From positions 496,001-560,000 of the forward strand of contig CM049989.1 in the NCBI GenBank assembly GCA_016630955.3: a DNA stretch of 64,000 nucleotides, in the 5' to 3' direction. The notes below the pieces were generated by a model. That model saw nothing but the letters and a program-made list of their open reading frames with translations. It was not told where the DNA came from and did no database searches. Shown piece by piece: positions 44,923 to 55,742 of the stretch (the stretch's first letter is position 1; each line of letters begins with the position of its first letter). This stretch comes from Didymella arachidicola. Lineage: Eukaryota > Ascomycota > Dothideomycetes > Pleosporales > Didymellaceae. The position numbers and the translations under genes are program-made.

Positions 44923-46328
44923 ATGGCCGACTCCATAAAGCAGGAGATCGCAACGATCGAGAAGAAGATTGAAGAGCTTCAGACACAGCTGGTCGATGCC
45001 AAGGCACGGTTACAAAAAAGCCAGAATGAGACTGCTGCTAGCGACGAGTCGGCGAAGCTGTCGATTGAGGAGAAAATGCAGCTGATCAAGGTCAACTTGA
45101 AGGAGGTGCTCAACCCAGAGATCATGGAAGCAGCGCTCAAGGAAGACCGACCTCTGAAGGTCTACTGGGGAACTGCTACAACAGGAAGGCCGCACTGTGG
45201 ATACGTGAGTCTTGTACATCATTGGGCGAAGCGCAACTGGAATTGACATGATGGTAGTTTGTACCTATTCTCAAGCTCGCGCAGTTCCTTGCAGCAGGAT
45301 GTCACGTCAAGATCCTGCTCGCTGACATCCACGGCTTCCTCGATAACCTCAAGGCGCCCATCGAGCTCGTCAAATTCCGCGCCGAGTACTACCGCTTTAC
45401 AATCACTGCCCTTCTCAAGGCCGTCAACGTGCGAATCGACCGTCTCGAGTTCGTCCTTGGTTCTTCCTACGAGCTCAAACCAGACTACATGATGGACCTC
45501 CTCCGTCTCGCCTCCATAACTTCCGAGCATGACTCAAAGCGTGCTGGTGCCGAGGTCGTCAAGCAGACTGACAACGCACCTCTCTCTGGTCTGATCTACC
45601 CGCTCATGCAGGCTCTAGACGAGCAGTACCTCGATGTCGATATGCAGTTCGGTGGTGTCGACCAGCGCAAGATCTTCGCCCTGGCAAAGGACATTCTTCC
45701 CAAGATCGGCTATAAGGAGCGCGCTCACTGCATGAACCCAATGGTCCCTGGTCTGCAGGGTGGCAAGATGAGCGCTTCAGACCCCGACTCCAAGATCGAC
45801 GTCCTCGATAACGAAGACATCGTCAAGCGCAAGCTCAAGAAGGCCCATGCCGCACCCAAGATCGTCGAGGAGAACGGCATCCTGTCTTTCGTCGAATACG
45901 TCCTCCTGCCAGCATCCTACCTGCGCCACGGCACCCCGAAATTCACCGTCAAGCGCCGCGAAGGCGAGCCTCTCGAGTACGCCGATATTGCAAAGATGCA
46001 GGACGACTACCGCAACGACATTCTGACGCCGCAGGACCTCAAGCCCGCCGTCGTGGACGCACTCAACGCCCTCCTCAAGCCCGTGCAGGAGGAGTTCCAG
46101 AACACCCCCGAGTGGAAGGCGATCGAGGAGAAGGCCTACCCACCTCCACCCTCGGAGAAGAAGAAGGAGAAGAAGGTCAAGAACAAGGGCACTTTCCATC
46201 CTGGTGCCAAGAAGGTCGAGACTAAGCCTGACGGGCATGTTGAGGGTGCGGATAAGGCCGAGGTAGACGTCGGCAGTGAGGGCGGCGAGAAGGCGATCGC
46301 GAACTTGACGCTGGAGGAGAAGAAATAG
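44923..46328 (+). CDS. TYS1: Cytosolic tyrosyl-tRNA synthetase
   Basis: Two exons, 44923-45204 and 45258-46328, give 450 aa. The enzyme charges tRNA-Tyr in the cytosol. The class I HIGH-type segment is VYWGTATTGRPHCGYFVPI (about 84-101, crossed by the intron after TAC). The Tyr-binding part includes LADIHGFLDNLK and QFGGVDQRKIF. The KMSKS-type loop is GLQGGKMSASDPDSK (about 257-271), as in eukaryotic/archaeal TyrRS, which differs from the bacterial enzyme. A 60-residue N-terminal coiled coil (IKQEIATIEKKIEELQTQL) and a Lys-rich disordered tail (SEKKKEKKVKNKG, then an acidic end) extend the protein beyond the ~394 aa of yeast Tys1. No mitochondrial targeting sequence is seen. Confidence 0.96.
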
Positions 46329-46703
46329 AGATAGACCTGAGACACAACGTATGCATCAACGACCAACGCATGACGGCCCAATGCAGCAACGCTCGACTGA
46401 TTTCTTCAATTACTGCTATCTCTGGCCATCGTCCTGTCCGCAAATTCTACACGCCTGCCGCTATTCCGACACTCCCAGATGTCTAGAGTGCGACCCACAC
46501 AGACTCTCGCTCGGCACATCATCAATCTGACCCAGCACCCTTGTCATCCCCCACGCCCATGTCTCCAGCCCGATTTCAGCCAGACTCTATACCGTCTCTG
46601 ATCTCAAGCGCCTTGCACTTGACTGTGCAGCGAGTGTGTCCGCAGCCGATGTCACGCGAGCGCTCCTCCGAATCGGCTAATTCAAAGAGATCGCTGAGAA
46701 CCG
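46329..46703. other. Intergenic 3' of TYS1
   Basis: 375 nt between TYS1 and the end of the minus-strand cysteine-rich frame. No gene is recognisable. Confidence 0.5.
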
Positions 46704-47351
46704 TCAGGCGGTCGTTTCGAGCTCAAAGTTGTAGGGGACATGTTTGGCGAGGAAGATGGTAGAGAAACAAGCACTGAGCCGCATGATTTTGTAGCCTGAG
46801 TCCAATGCGTTGTAGTAATCGACTAGAGACCGAACTGATTTCCTGGGTAAGATATTGTGCGTAGCGATGCTCTGTTGCGTGGTAGTTGTAGCGTAGAAGA
46901 CCGAGTTGAATGTAAGTATTGAGTCGGAGGCTGGGGGTTTAGCGAAGCGATCAGTAAGCTCCAGTCGCCGTAAGGCCTCCTGTCCGTCCTTGTGCCGGAC
47001 AGCAGTGGCTGGCGAGTGCTCGTCTTCAGATGAGGATAGGGAGTCTGGTAGAGCAGGGACGTCGAGCCGCGGATACACTTCCGTATATCTTCGTGGGAGA
47101 GGCTTCGCTGGCTTGGGGTCAGATGTCTCTGATGGATTGGAAGATTCGACGAACCGATCATTGGGCTGCTAGGCGTCAAACATCCCGTTCTCTGGCTGCT
47201 CTCGAGTGCACAGACTGCAACGGCCAGGGAAGTAGAGGTTGGTTGGTTCCCGACATTTGCTGCCAGGCAGATCCCTATTTCGACAAACGGAGGTAATTCT
47301 GCACACGCGGTGGACACATTGGTTGTAATAGGAGTGTTGTAGCTTACACAT
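46704..47351 (-). pseudogene. Small cysteine-rich ORF extended through one in-frame UAG
   Basis: From ATG 47351 the minus strand encodes 60 residues with Cys at a regular spacing (MCKLQ, YYNQCVHRVCRITSVCRN, SKCREPTNLY, RCSLCTRE), then UAG at 47171-47169. The same frame then stays open for another 154 codons to a UGA at 46704. That second part reads like protein: FVESSNPSETSDPKP, PLPRRYTEVYPRLDVPALPD, SLSSSEDEHSPAT, then a region ending in KHVPYNFELETTA. Fungal genomes carry many short proteins with a Cys/His-rich head of this look and a disordered Ser/Pro tail, and a 215-codon version would fit that type. I found no frame-keeping intron that removes the UAG. It may be a nonsense-inactivated gene, a 60-aa gene with a chance extension, or a readthrough gene. 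Function is unknown. Confidence 0.4.
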
Positions 47352-47746
47352 CTGGGCGAAGATTCGGCAGGTGGTGAATTTTTGGGATGAAGGTGTTTTT
47401 AATAGTAACTAACATTCGTGTCCGGCATTGTCTGACATTGTCTCACGTTGGTTGAGCGTTCTGGAAACAGCCCTTCTCTTTGTCTGTTTCCGCAACCATG
47501 TTGGAGGTATGGGCGCTTGCTGTGTGCACGGGATTCTGAATGTACTACAAAGGTGATCGAGGCTCTACAAGTCGAAATCATACACTTCAGTAGAAAGACG
47601 ATGTACCATAAATGAGGAGAATTGATGCATTATCTGCAGTATGACTAAGGAATAATGCCGCTAACGAAGACGAGAAGACGTCTTGCCATTATCCATCCTA
47701 AACACCATATCATGCGCAATCGTTCATGCGTAAAGAAACAATGACT
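47352..47746. other. Intergenic upstream of cysteine-rich ORF
   Basis: 395 nt that should contain the promoter of the minus-strand cysteine-rich ORF and the 3' UTR of the APP1-type gene. No other element was seen. Confidence 0.45.
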
Positions 47747-49368
47747 CTACAAAGTCAGGACCATAGCAGCGACCAGCGCCACTACGAAGCTGATGGTGGC
47801 GCCGCTACCAATCTTGCTCCCAGCACTACCATGGATGCCAAGAACCTCAGCCTGTCGGGAGAAGGTAACGTTCTGCTTGATCGACTCGTTCAAGCACTGG
47901 CCATTAGCAATGTCCAGACCCGTGAGATCATCCGGCACGTGGAAGAACATGTAGCTGCGATTGTTCAGACCCTTGAAGCCTTCCGTGTTATACGGGAACC
48001 AGTCGCTGCTGTCGGTGGATGAGGTGTTGCGCAGAAAGATGCACTGAACCTGATTGGGGAAGTCGTGGGCGAGCTGAGGGTAATCCTTCATGACATCAGA
48101 GTTCGATGTGTCGGCCACGAGCACGAACTTCCTCTCAGGGAAAGTGGCGAAGATCTTTCGCAGCAGGTAGTCGCGGATAGCCAGAGTAGCACTGACGTCG
48201 GAGAAGTTGAGGGGTCTTGTGTCGAACGAACCACCGGGGTAGGTCTTGTAGATGAAGTCCATGTAGTTGCGAGTGGCCTGCTCAGGGGTAGTGGTCAGGT
48301 AGTGGAAGTGGGTGTTGTTTGGCAGGCTCTGCGACCAGTTGCGGTAGATGTCGGGCATATTCATCCAGGGTGTGAAATCGCGTGCGAACGAGTTCAGCAG
48401 ACCCTCCTTCGGGTCGTAGATTTTGGTCACTCGGAGGATGTCGTCGATATCAGAGATGAAGGTGATACCTGTGGGAGGGACCAGGAACGCAGTAGCATTG
48501 CCACTGTCAGTCCCCAGTGTGTGAACGTTCAAACGCTGAACGTTTTCGGTCTCGTTACCATTGATCAATCCGTTGCTCTGGATCGGAACGAAGACATCGA
48601 AGTCTCCCTCGGCGGTGGTCTCGTACGGTAGCTTTATGGTCTGGTTGCCTCCGGTGGCTGGAACGGAGTTGCCACCTCCTGGCTCGCCATCTCCACCCTG
48701 CATGGGCGAAGGCTCAAGTGTCACGGTGACATTCACGTCGCCTTGCTGAACAACGAAGATCGACTTAGTCAAGTTGCGAGCATTAGCCTGCTGCTCTGCA
48801 GGCAGCTCCGCTACGCTCGTGTCAATCAGAAAGACGTTGGCGAGGTCGTCGATCTTCGACTGCGAGACGTTGGGGATTTTGTAGACATTGCCGTGGAATC
48901 GCACGTTCCAACCCTGATCTGTCCAGTTCGCATACGGAGGGACATTGAGGACCTGTGTAGGTATCGCAGCGAGGTCGCCGTCGTTGATACCCAGGCTGGA
49001 TATGACCTGACTGCCAGTCGGGAGACCTTCGAACCAGCCAGGGATGCCTGCGTTGATTAGCGTAAGCTTTACTAGCGCGCTGCTTCATTGAGCCTACCGT
49101 CAGTGAAGAAGCTAGGCAAGGCCGTGCCAATCACACTTTCGAGTGACTTGATTGCACCGCCGACACCGCTTGTGATATCGTCCAAGATATTCCGCCTTTC
49201 GACATAGCTGTATCGCTCGTCGAACCAGATGGGGGCGGCGGTAACGACAGGGGCTCGGACTTCGACCTTGGCAGGCGCAGCGGTTGCATCTGGTAAATAT
49301 ACAGCCTTTGCGAGGCCCAAAGTTGCACTTAGCAACAGAGCGCGTTGCGAACACCTGCTAGGAGCCAT
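47747..49368 (-). CDS. Secreted, probably GPI-anchored APP1-type phosphatase domain protein
   Basis: Two exons, 49368-49098 and 49047-47747, give 523 aa. The start MAPSRCSQRALLLSATLGLAKAV looks like a signal peptide. The C-terminus has a small-residue site (HGSAGSKIGSGA) followed by the hydrophobic tail ISFVVALVAAMVLTL, as in GPI-anchored proteins. Many N-x-S/T sites support an extracytoplasmic location. The catalytic domain is the APP1_cat/DUF2183 type: GITFISDIDDILRVTKIYDP (DIDDIL at about 290-295), FTPWMNMPDIYRNWS, FHYLTTTPEQATRNYM, KFVLVADTSNSDVMKDYP and QVQCIFLRNTS. In yeast App1 this is a Mg2+-dependent phosphatidate phosphatase using DxDx(T/V). Here the final position is Ile. The substrate of this secreted branch is unknown. 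A Gly/Pro/Asn linker near residues 205-230 separates it from the N-terminal domain. Confidence 0.85.
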
Positions 49369-50369
49369 GTTGATTTGTTGCTGATAGGGGTAACGCCGAT
49401 GGTTGCGTGCTGTTTCCGCGCTGAAGATAGGAATTGGCAACCCAAACTGGTCCAACGAAAGACTGAAGGAGAAGAGAAGGCAGGCAGGGTGCGACCCACG
49501 GGTTATCTTGAATGTAGAAGGTAAGCAGCGTGCACTTGTTTTGTCACTGGATCGTCCCTAGCAAGTTTCACGTAGCGGCTTGTGTTGTGGCGCCGTAAAC
49601 TATGATGTCACGCTCGTTTAGTCTTAACGAAGCTTGTTTGCGTCGCCCAGAAACGGCTAAAGCACCCACTTTCAGTCCGATCTGAAGCATCCATACTGCC
49701 ACACATCATGCATGCTTGCACGATGCCATCGCCATTCGGAAAGCGCCCGAGAGGCTGAGGTGAAGATCTGCTGAAGATGTCTTTCACGCCTCCCGATCTA
49801 GCAAGGTCCATCTTGAGACATGGGGCGGCAACGCAAATCAGGTGCACGCGCCAACTCATTTCAGCCTATGCTTCGAGCTGCCAGTCTGGCCACGCTACAG
49901 CAGCCATGCGTCGCTTGAGAATGACTACCTTGCTTTTCGAGATTGGAACTAAGATACTTTCAGATGTTGACTGAAAGCAGGAAAGACAGAGCCTCCTGAC
50001 AGACGATCGTGAGCAAGTTGCACATCAACAACTCCTGGACGCCCAGCAGATGAGCCATCCAATCGATCGATACCACAGTCATCATACATAGGCCCATGGG
50101 AGAGCTCCCTAATCTTGGAATGGACCGTTTGATTGGAAATGAAAAGAAAACGACCCCCATCTTTTGATGCGCATGCATTCCACGAGTCCAGAGAGCTGGA
50201 TGACAATGGCGAACAGGCGTCGACGGGCCAAGCAGCCCTCATGCCTCATCCAAGGTTCGCTCCTGCCTTGCATCCGGTTACCTTCACGCAAATGTGAGTT
50301 TTGTAGTTCTCATCTTTCTCCTCTGTTCTTTCCTTGTACCAAGATTTCATCTAACGATTTTCGACGAAC
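49369..50369. promoter_or_regulatory. Divergent region APP1-type gene / RBR ligase
   Basis: About 1.0 kb between divergent start codons. No gene-like ORF and no clear motif; presumably both promoters. Confidence 0.45.
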
Positions 50370-51787
50370 ATGGCTACGATCGCTGTCCGCGCTGCCCATC
50401 CAGGCTATCTGGATGATGAGATCACCGCTCTGACACTGCAGTTGGAGGAACTCAACTATCGAGAGGAAACTAAGAAAGCGAAGTATTCCATCAACGATGT
50501 GCCGGACCTCGAGGTTGCATACGCCAGTTACTTGAACGAAATGGAGGCTCACTTGTCCTTCTTGCGAGATGTCAAGTTGGCTCACAGTATTGCCAATGCT
50601 GTCGACACGGACGCCCAAGCTATAGCTGAAGCTGCTCAGGAGAATCAACGAGCGCAAGAGGATCGCCTTATGGCTGTTCAGATGAGCACCGATGACCCTG
50701 AACTCGAGGCGCCACCCCCCGTATACCCAAGAAGTTCGCCGTGATTTCATTGAAGATGAAGTTGTGCGCCGCCTTACAGCACTACTGACGGTCGACGATG
50801 ATCTTTATGACCCTCCTCAGCCCGAGGCTGGCCCATCGGTCCCATACCAGCGTCAGGCTGTTGCACTTGACAAATTCGCACAGGAAGCCTTCAAGTGTGT
50901 CAGCTGCCTTGATGAGTTCCGTTGGACCGATATTACCCATCTGAAGTGTGACCACAAGTACTGTGAGGCGTGCCTGAAAAGGTTCATCATGGCCCCAATT
51001 GTCGATCGCGAACTGGCGCTGTTACCTCCCCGATGCTGTGACGTCGCAGTACCATTTCCGGTCATCGTTCGTACGTTGACAGAGGCCGAGCTGAGCGACT
51101 TCCAGCACGCTGAGCTAGAGAAAGCCACGAGGGACAAAACTTACTGTACCAATCCGGACTGCAGTCGGTTCATCGCACCACAGGATATTATTTCGGGAGA
51201 AGCCAATTGTCCCCGCTGCAACACCAAAACCTGTTCAGTGTGCAAAGGCGTCGGCCACGAGGGAGACTGTCCAGACGACCCTGAGATCCAGGCTACGTTG
51301 CAGCTGGGAGCCGAGAACAAATGGCAGCATTGCTTCTCCTGTCGGTCCCTGGTTGAGATCGACTGGGGTTGCAATCACATGACGCAGGCCACTTCGTCTG
51401 AGTTTGCTAACGTCTGAGCTGACTTGAAATAGTTGCAAATGCGGAGCTGAATTCTGCTACCAGTGCGGTACGGGGTGGAAGACTCCACGGCAATGCAGTT
51501 GCACCTTCTGGATTGAAGAGAATCTAATCAGACGCGCCGAGGAAGTTGTAGACCGAGCGGCTCCCCCCAATATTGCTCCGGCAGAGCGCCAACGTCGTAT
51601 CATCCGCGCGCAGGAGGAGCTTCGCTACACTGATGACTGCGAGCATCAAGGCCGGCGCAAGTTCACGAAGATCGAATATGGTCGATTCCAGTGTGAAGTG
51701 TGCAACAAGCGCCACAGGAAGTTCATTATGAGATGTCGCCGCTGTCAGCTCGACGTGTGCATGGACTGCCGCCTCCACCGCGTCTGA
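50370..51787 (+). CDS. RBR (RING1-IBR-RING2) E3 ubiquitin ligase, with apparent frameshift
   Basis: Two exons, 50370-51383 and 51433-51787. The first contains a frame change at the C6 run 50715-50720: the upstream frame stops 24 nt later, while the +1 frame continues. Read with one C fewer, the model is 455 aa. The N-terminal 120 residues are a fungal domain (HPGYLDDEITALTLQLEEL, KLAHSIANAVDTDAQAIAE). RING1 is CVSCLDEFRWTDITHLKC-DHKYCEACLKRF...CC. The IBR is YCTNPDCSRFI...CPRCNTKTCSVCKGVGHEGDC. RING2 is WQHCFSCRSLVEIDWGCNHMT|CKCGAEFCYQCG. RBR ligases pass ubiquitin through a RING2 cysteine, here the C after HMT, which by homology with parkin C431/HHARI C357 is catalytic. That codon is the first full codon after a non-canonical GC-AG intron (51384-51432). 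Retaining the intron truncates the protein ten residues later. The tail has further Cys pairs (CEVCNKRH, CRRCQLDVCMDCRLH). Target unknown. Confidence 0.85.
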
Positions 51788-52547
51788 AGGCCACTGCTGT
51801 CGTCAAATGTTCAACTATACACACTCGCTGGTTTTGTGTTTCTCGCAGTCTGTTCTTTCTGCTAATGTACCCACTTCGGTCTCGCGTTGTCGTCAACAGA
51901 ACTAATTGAATATTGTGTCAACGATTCAATGAGAAAATTCATGCTTCTGTCACAGGACCAATGGAGAACGATGCTGCGTTCCATGAGTCCAAGAGTTCTA
52001 TCAACCCAGCATGCAGTTATCCCACAGAACACCCAACTCCATGTACGTTTGACTCAGGGCTCGTCTCCTGAGACTTGATAGTGGTACGTTTGGGGCTACA
52101 TAGTCTGTGGTGAACATGTGCGAGGATGATCTCAAGTCAGTAGCGCAGATTGCCTGGTTGTACACATATGTACATTGGTTCCAAGCACACCATCGATCAG
52201 ATAACTCGAGCGAGATCAGGACGCCCGCGCACCTGGAAGCTCATAAAGCCCAGGAGAGAAGTTCTTTGGTGCCTCCAATACATTGGCTTAAAGTTCAGAC
52301 TCAGAACATACTATGGCTTCAATGTGGGCAAGTCTTTCCTTCTGCCCGAAGATATCAAGCTCAAATACATCTCGACAGGGAGGCCAGCTGGCTGATTGCT
52401 CAACCCAGTGTCTGTCAGGTGAAGTGGTATTTGGCCCGATTCAGTTGTGGATCCGCTCGCCAGGATCACGTCGATCGCGGCTGCACTTGCCGCGGCTCCC
52501 CAAACTTATGGGAGCTATGATGCTTGCCGCTCCACCACACCCTCTCC
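51788..52547. other. Intergenic between RBR ligase and MRM2
   Basis: 760 nt holding the RBR 3' UTR and the MRM2 promoter. Overlapping frames at 52107-52520 lack recognisable content and are probably noise. Confidence 0.45.
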
Positions 52548-53791
52548 ATGCTTTCGCGCCGCATCTTCCGCCAGCTCACGGACAGCGTGCTGCTAGAGTC
52601 AGGCGCTGTTACGAGACCACTGTGCCTTGCAGCTAGCTGTGACTCAGGTTGCACGCGCTATCGAGGCAATGCGCCCTCTCGCTGCGCCTCGTCGTCGTCG
52701 ACTCGATGGAAGACCCGCCAGGGCAACGACTTCTTCGCCCGCGAAGCCCGTGTGCAAGGGCTGAAAAGTCGCGCTGCATTCAAGCTGCTCGAGGTAGCGC
52801 GCTAGATACCCCCATATTTCTCCGCTGATGTCTGTAGCTGAATGAAAAGCACAAACTGTTCAAGCCCGGACAGACAGTCGTCGACCTCGTACGCCTTAAC
52901 CCCACTGCCGCACAACCACGCTGACACCATCAAGGGCTTCGCGCCAGGCTCATGGTCCCAGGTCGCAGTGAACCGCACCGCGCCCGACGGCCGCGTCATA
53001 GGCATCGACGTGATCCCCGCGCAGCCCCCCCGCGGCGTCTCCACGATCCAAGGCAACTTCCTCTCCCCCGACATCCAAAACGACGTCCGCGCCTACGTGC
53101 GAGACCCCACTCTGGGCCTTCCGCGCAGACAGACGATCTCGGAAGAGCCGGGGGGTCTCACGGAGGATCAGGTGGACGAGCTGGAGCGCGGGTACATTGA
53201 CATCGAGCGACACGCACACATGGAAGGCGTCGAGACGGAGCACGCAGCAGACGTCGGGAACGGTTCAGAAGCGAAGCTGACCCTGAAAGAGCGCGACCTC
53301 CGCGACGGCCGCGTGGTCGACGTGGTGCTGAGTGACATGTCAGAGCCCTGGGACCAAGTCGCCGGCTTCTACAAGAAGAGCCTTAGTGACCCGTATTTTA
53401 GGATGATGAACACGAGCGGCAACCCGTTCCGGGACCACGCGGGGAGCATGGTACGCAACACCATCAATTTTCAAGGATTTACATCGAGACTGATACTGAT
53501 CACAGGACTTGTGCATGGCTGCGCTGACATTTGCGTTCGACACCGTGAAGACGGGGGGACACTTTCTGTGCAAATATTATCAGGGCGCAGAGGAGAAGGC
53601 GTTTGAGACGAAGTTGAAGCGCTTGTTTGCCAGGGTGGCGAGGGAGAAGCCGGAGTCGTCACGTGCGGTATGTCGAGGTTTGTGTTGTCGCGGTTGAAGG
53701 TGCTGATAGGTGGTAGGCGTCCAAGGAGGCATATTTTGTGGCGCTGAGAAGGAAGGAGGCGCCGACGAGGGAGGAGGTGTTTCGGGAGTGA
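52548..53791 (+). CDS. MRM2: Mitochondrial 21S rRNA 2'-O-methyltransferase, FtsJ/RrmJ family
   Basis: Five exons (52548-52793, 52838-52888, 52935-53450, 53506-53667, 53717-53791) give 349 aa. The first ~45 residues are Arg/Ser-rich with few acids (MLSRRIFRQL), consistent with a matrix-targeting leader. Then FFAREARVQGLKSRAAFKLLE, VVDLGFAPGSWSQVAV (SAM-binding), GRVIGIDV, VVLSDMSEPWDQ, GGHFLCKYYQG and SKEAYFVAL. The K-D-K-E catalytic set of this family is at about K79, D232, K292 and E329. Mrm2 methylates one uridine of the mitochondrial large rRNA (U2791 in yeast, from established work). Residues ~130-205 (ISEEPGGLTEDQVDELERG and following) are an insertion, Glu/His-rich, between SAM-fold strands. 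The end, EAPTREEVFRE, is short and charged. Every intron is 44-55 nt and each junction restores the family sequence. Confidence 0.92.
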
Positions 53792-54296
53792 GGTGGGTGT
53801 TGTGCTGTGTGTACCTGAAGGTGGGACGGTCTGTGTGTGATGGAGCAATGCAAGAGTCAAGTCTTGAGTCTACATCTTTAGTCTTGGGTGCAAGATCCAA
53901 TTCTGCAGCCTGCATGGAGAAGGATGGATAGCATTGCGGAATTGTTGATGCAATAGTCGCATTTGCTTTGTGCAAATGGCATCAGCAACGTGGTCCACAG
54001 GTGGAACCATGATTATCGACCGTGATCTTTTACCTCTAAATTCAACACTCATCCCAGCCATACCGTTGTAGTTCCGTATAGCGTCCGCATCTTCTGCAAT
54101 CGAACCATTAGTCCTGGGGCATTGACAAGTCCGTGATGTCTGGGTAGAGCGTCGCTGGCGGAGATCGAGTGACTTGTGAGATTACAGAATGCGCGCTGTT
54201 CATTGGCCAGTGCGCCGCACGGATCATCTGAACTTTGGAAGGAGCTCTACGACATCACGACCGCCCGCGAACGCCTCTCCAATCCGCACATCGACC
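53792..54296. other. Intergenic between MRM2 and the complex I gene
   Basis: 505 nt with the MRM2 3' UTR and the promoter of the next plus-strand gene. No other feature was recognised. Confidence 0.45.
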
Positions 54297-55284
54297 ATGG
54301 CCTCGAAGCTGGTACCTCTCGCCTTCCGCAGCGCCTCGCGAGCACTGCGCGTCCAACGCCCCCAATGGCGCGCATTCAGCGCCTCGCGGCCGGCTCGCAG
54401 CGACAGCCTCATGGTGGTGAGTACTTTGCACCGCATCTGTCGCGGCCAATTGCACTGCTAATAGGCCTGGCACAGCACCGCGACTCGCCTGAGAACAACC
54501 CGTCGATTCCGTTCAAGTTCACGGAGCAGAATGAGCAGCTCATCAAGGAGATCGTGTCGCGGTACCCCTCCAACTACAAGAAGGCCGCCGTCATGCCGCT
54601 GCTCGATCTCGGCCAGCGCCAGCACGGATTCTGCAGCATCAGCGTCATGAACGAGGTTGCGCGGTTACTGGAGATGCCACCCATGCGTGTCTACGAAGTA
54701 GCCACCTTCTACACCATGTACAACAGGACCCCTGTGGGCAAGTACCACGTCCAGGTCTGCACAACGGTAAGAGCGAGCAAAAGCGGTCACTGAGGCCCAA
54801 TTGACTCTTCTCCCAGACTCCCTGCATGCTCCGCAACAGCGACGCCGTCATGAAGGCCTGCGAGGACACACTCGGCATCCACCACGGACAGACGACCAAA
54901 GACGGGCTCTTCACCATGACCGAGGTCGAGTGCCTGGGCGCCTGCGCCAATGCGCCCATGGTCCAGATCAACGACGACTTCTACGAGGACCTGACGTACG
55001 AAACCACCCAGTCGCTGCTCAACGCGCTCAAGCACGCCACCGAGGCCACTGGTGCCCAGCCCGGCGCCCCGGGACTCGCGGGCGGAAGCGGTGCGGACCA
55101 GGGCAGCAAGGGCGAGGCTGCGCTCGAATCACAGGGCCGGGGCTACGCGGCTGGCGGCGTCAAGGTGCCGTCCCCTGGACCTCTCAGCGGACGAGCTAGC
55201 TGCGAGCCTGCGGGTGGATTGACATCGCTCAAGGGCGAGTTCTGGGGCAATGAAAAGCTGAGGACGGACGGTGCTCTTGATTGA
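54297..55284 (+). CDS. NADH:ubiquinone oxidoreductase 24-kDa subunit (NDUFV2/nuo-24)
   Basis: Three exons (54297-54416, 54476-54766, 54817-55284) give 292 aa. The first ~35 residues (MASKLVPLAFRSASRALRVQR, then WRAFSASRPARSD) form a typical mitochondrial presequence. The mature part has FTEQNEQLIKEIVSRYP, then AVMPLLDLGQRQHGFCSISVMNEVA, PPMRVYEVATFYTMYNR, and the thioredoxin-like 2Fe-2S domain with ligands C135 and C140 (VCTTTPC) and C176 and C180 (ECLGACANAP). This subunit sits in the peripheral arm of complex I beside the 51-kDa FMN subunit and carries cluster N1a. The C-terminal ~70 residues (Gly/Ala/Ser-rich, then GGLTSLKGEFWGNEKLR) are longer than in mammals but usual in filamentous fungi. 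The second intron separates the two cysteines of the first pair. Confidence 0.95.
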
Positions 55285-55742
55285 GCGTGTATATGTGTGT
55301 TTGTCTGCTTTACCGGGATCTGGAAGCCGTTGCGTTGGTTGGCTGACTGCGATGGCTCTGTAGATTACTCAATACCATTTCCTTCAAGTCATGGGTGTCC
55401 AGTTGCGTGCGTTTCTTGGACTAGTAAAAGGTGACCCCGGACAATGATAAGTGGCGTAAACGACAAACAGCAAGCACCTCACAGCACACGACCCGGAAAC
55501 CCCAAGAGAATCTGCTCCAAGCGAAGCAAGTCAGCAATGCGTTGATTATGTAGCCAACAATAGCAACCTGGTATATCTAACCACCAACGCCAGGCCAAGC
55601 CATCTGCACACGTATCCAAACCCCCCCCTCCCCGCACAACCTCCAATGCATATCGCTCGCCTCCAACACCAGCCGTACACAAGCACCCAAACGACACAAG
55701 CGTCACTCCTAACCTCCCTCCCCCTCTTGCCAAATGCCTCCC
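55285..55742. other. Convergent 3' intergenic region
   Basis: 458 nt between the convergent complex I gene and the Mg2+ transporter gene. Strongly C-rich on the plus strand near 55615-55735. Presumably two 3' UTRs. Confidence 0.45.
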
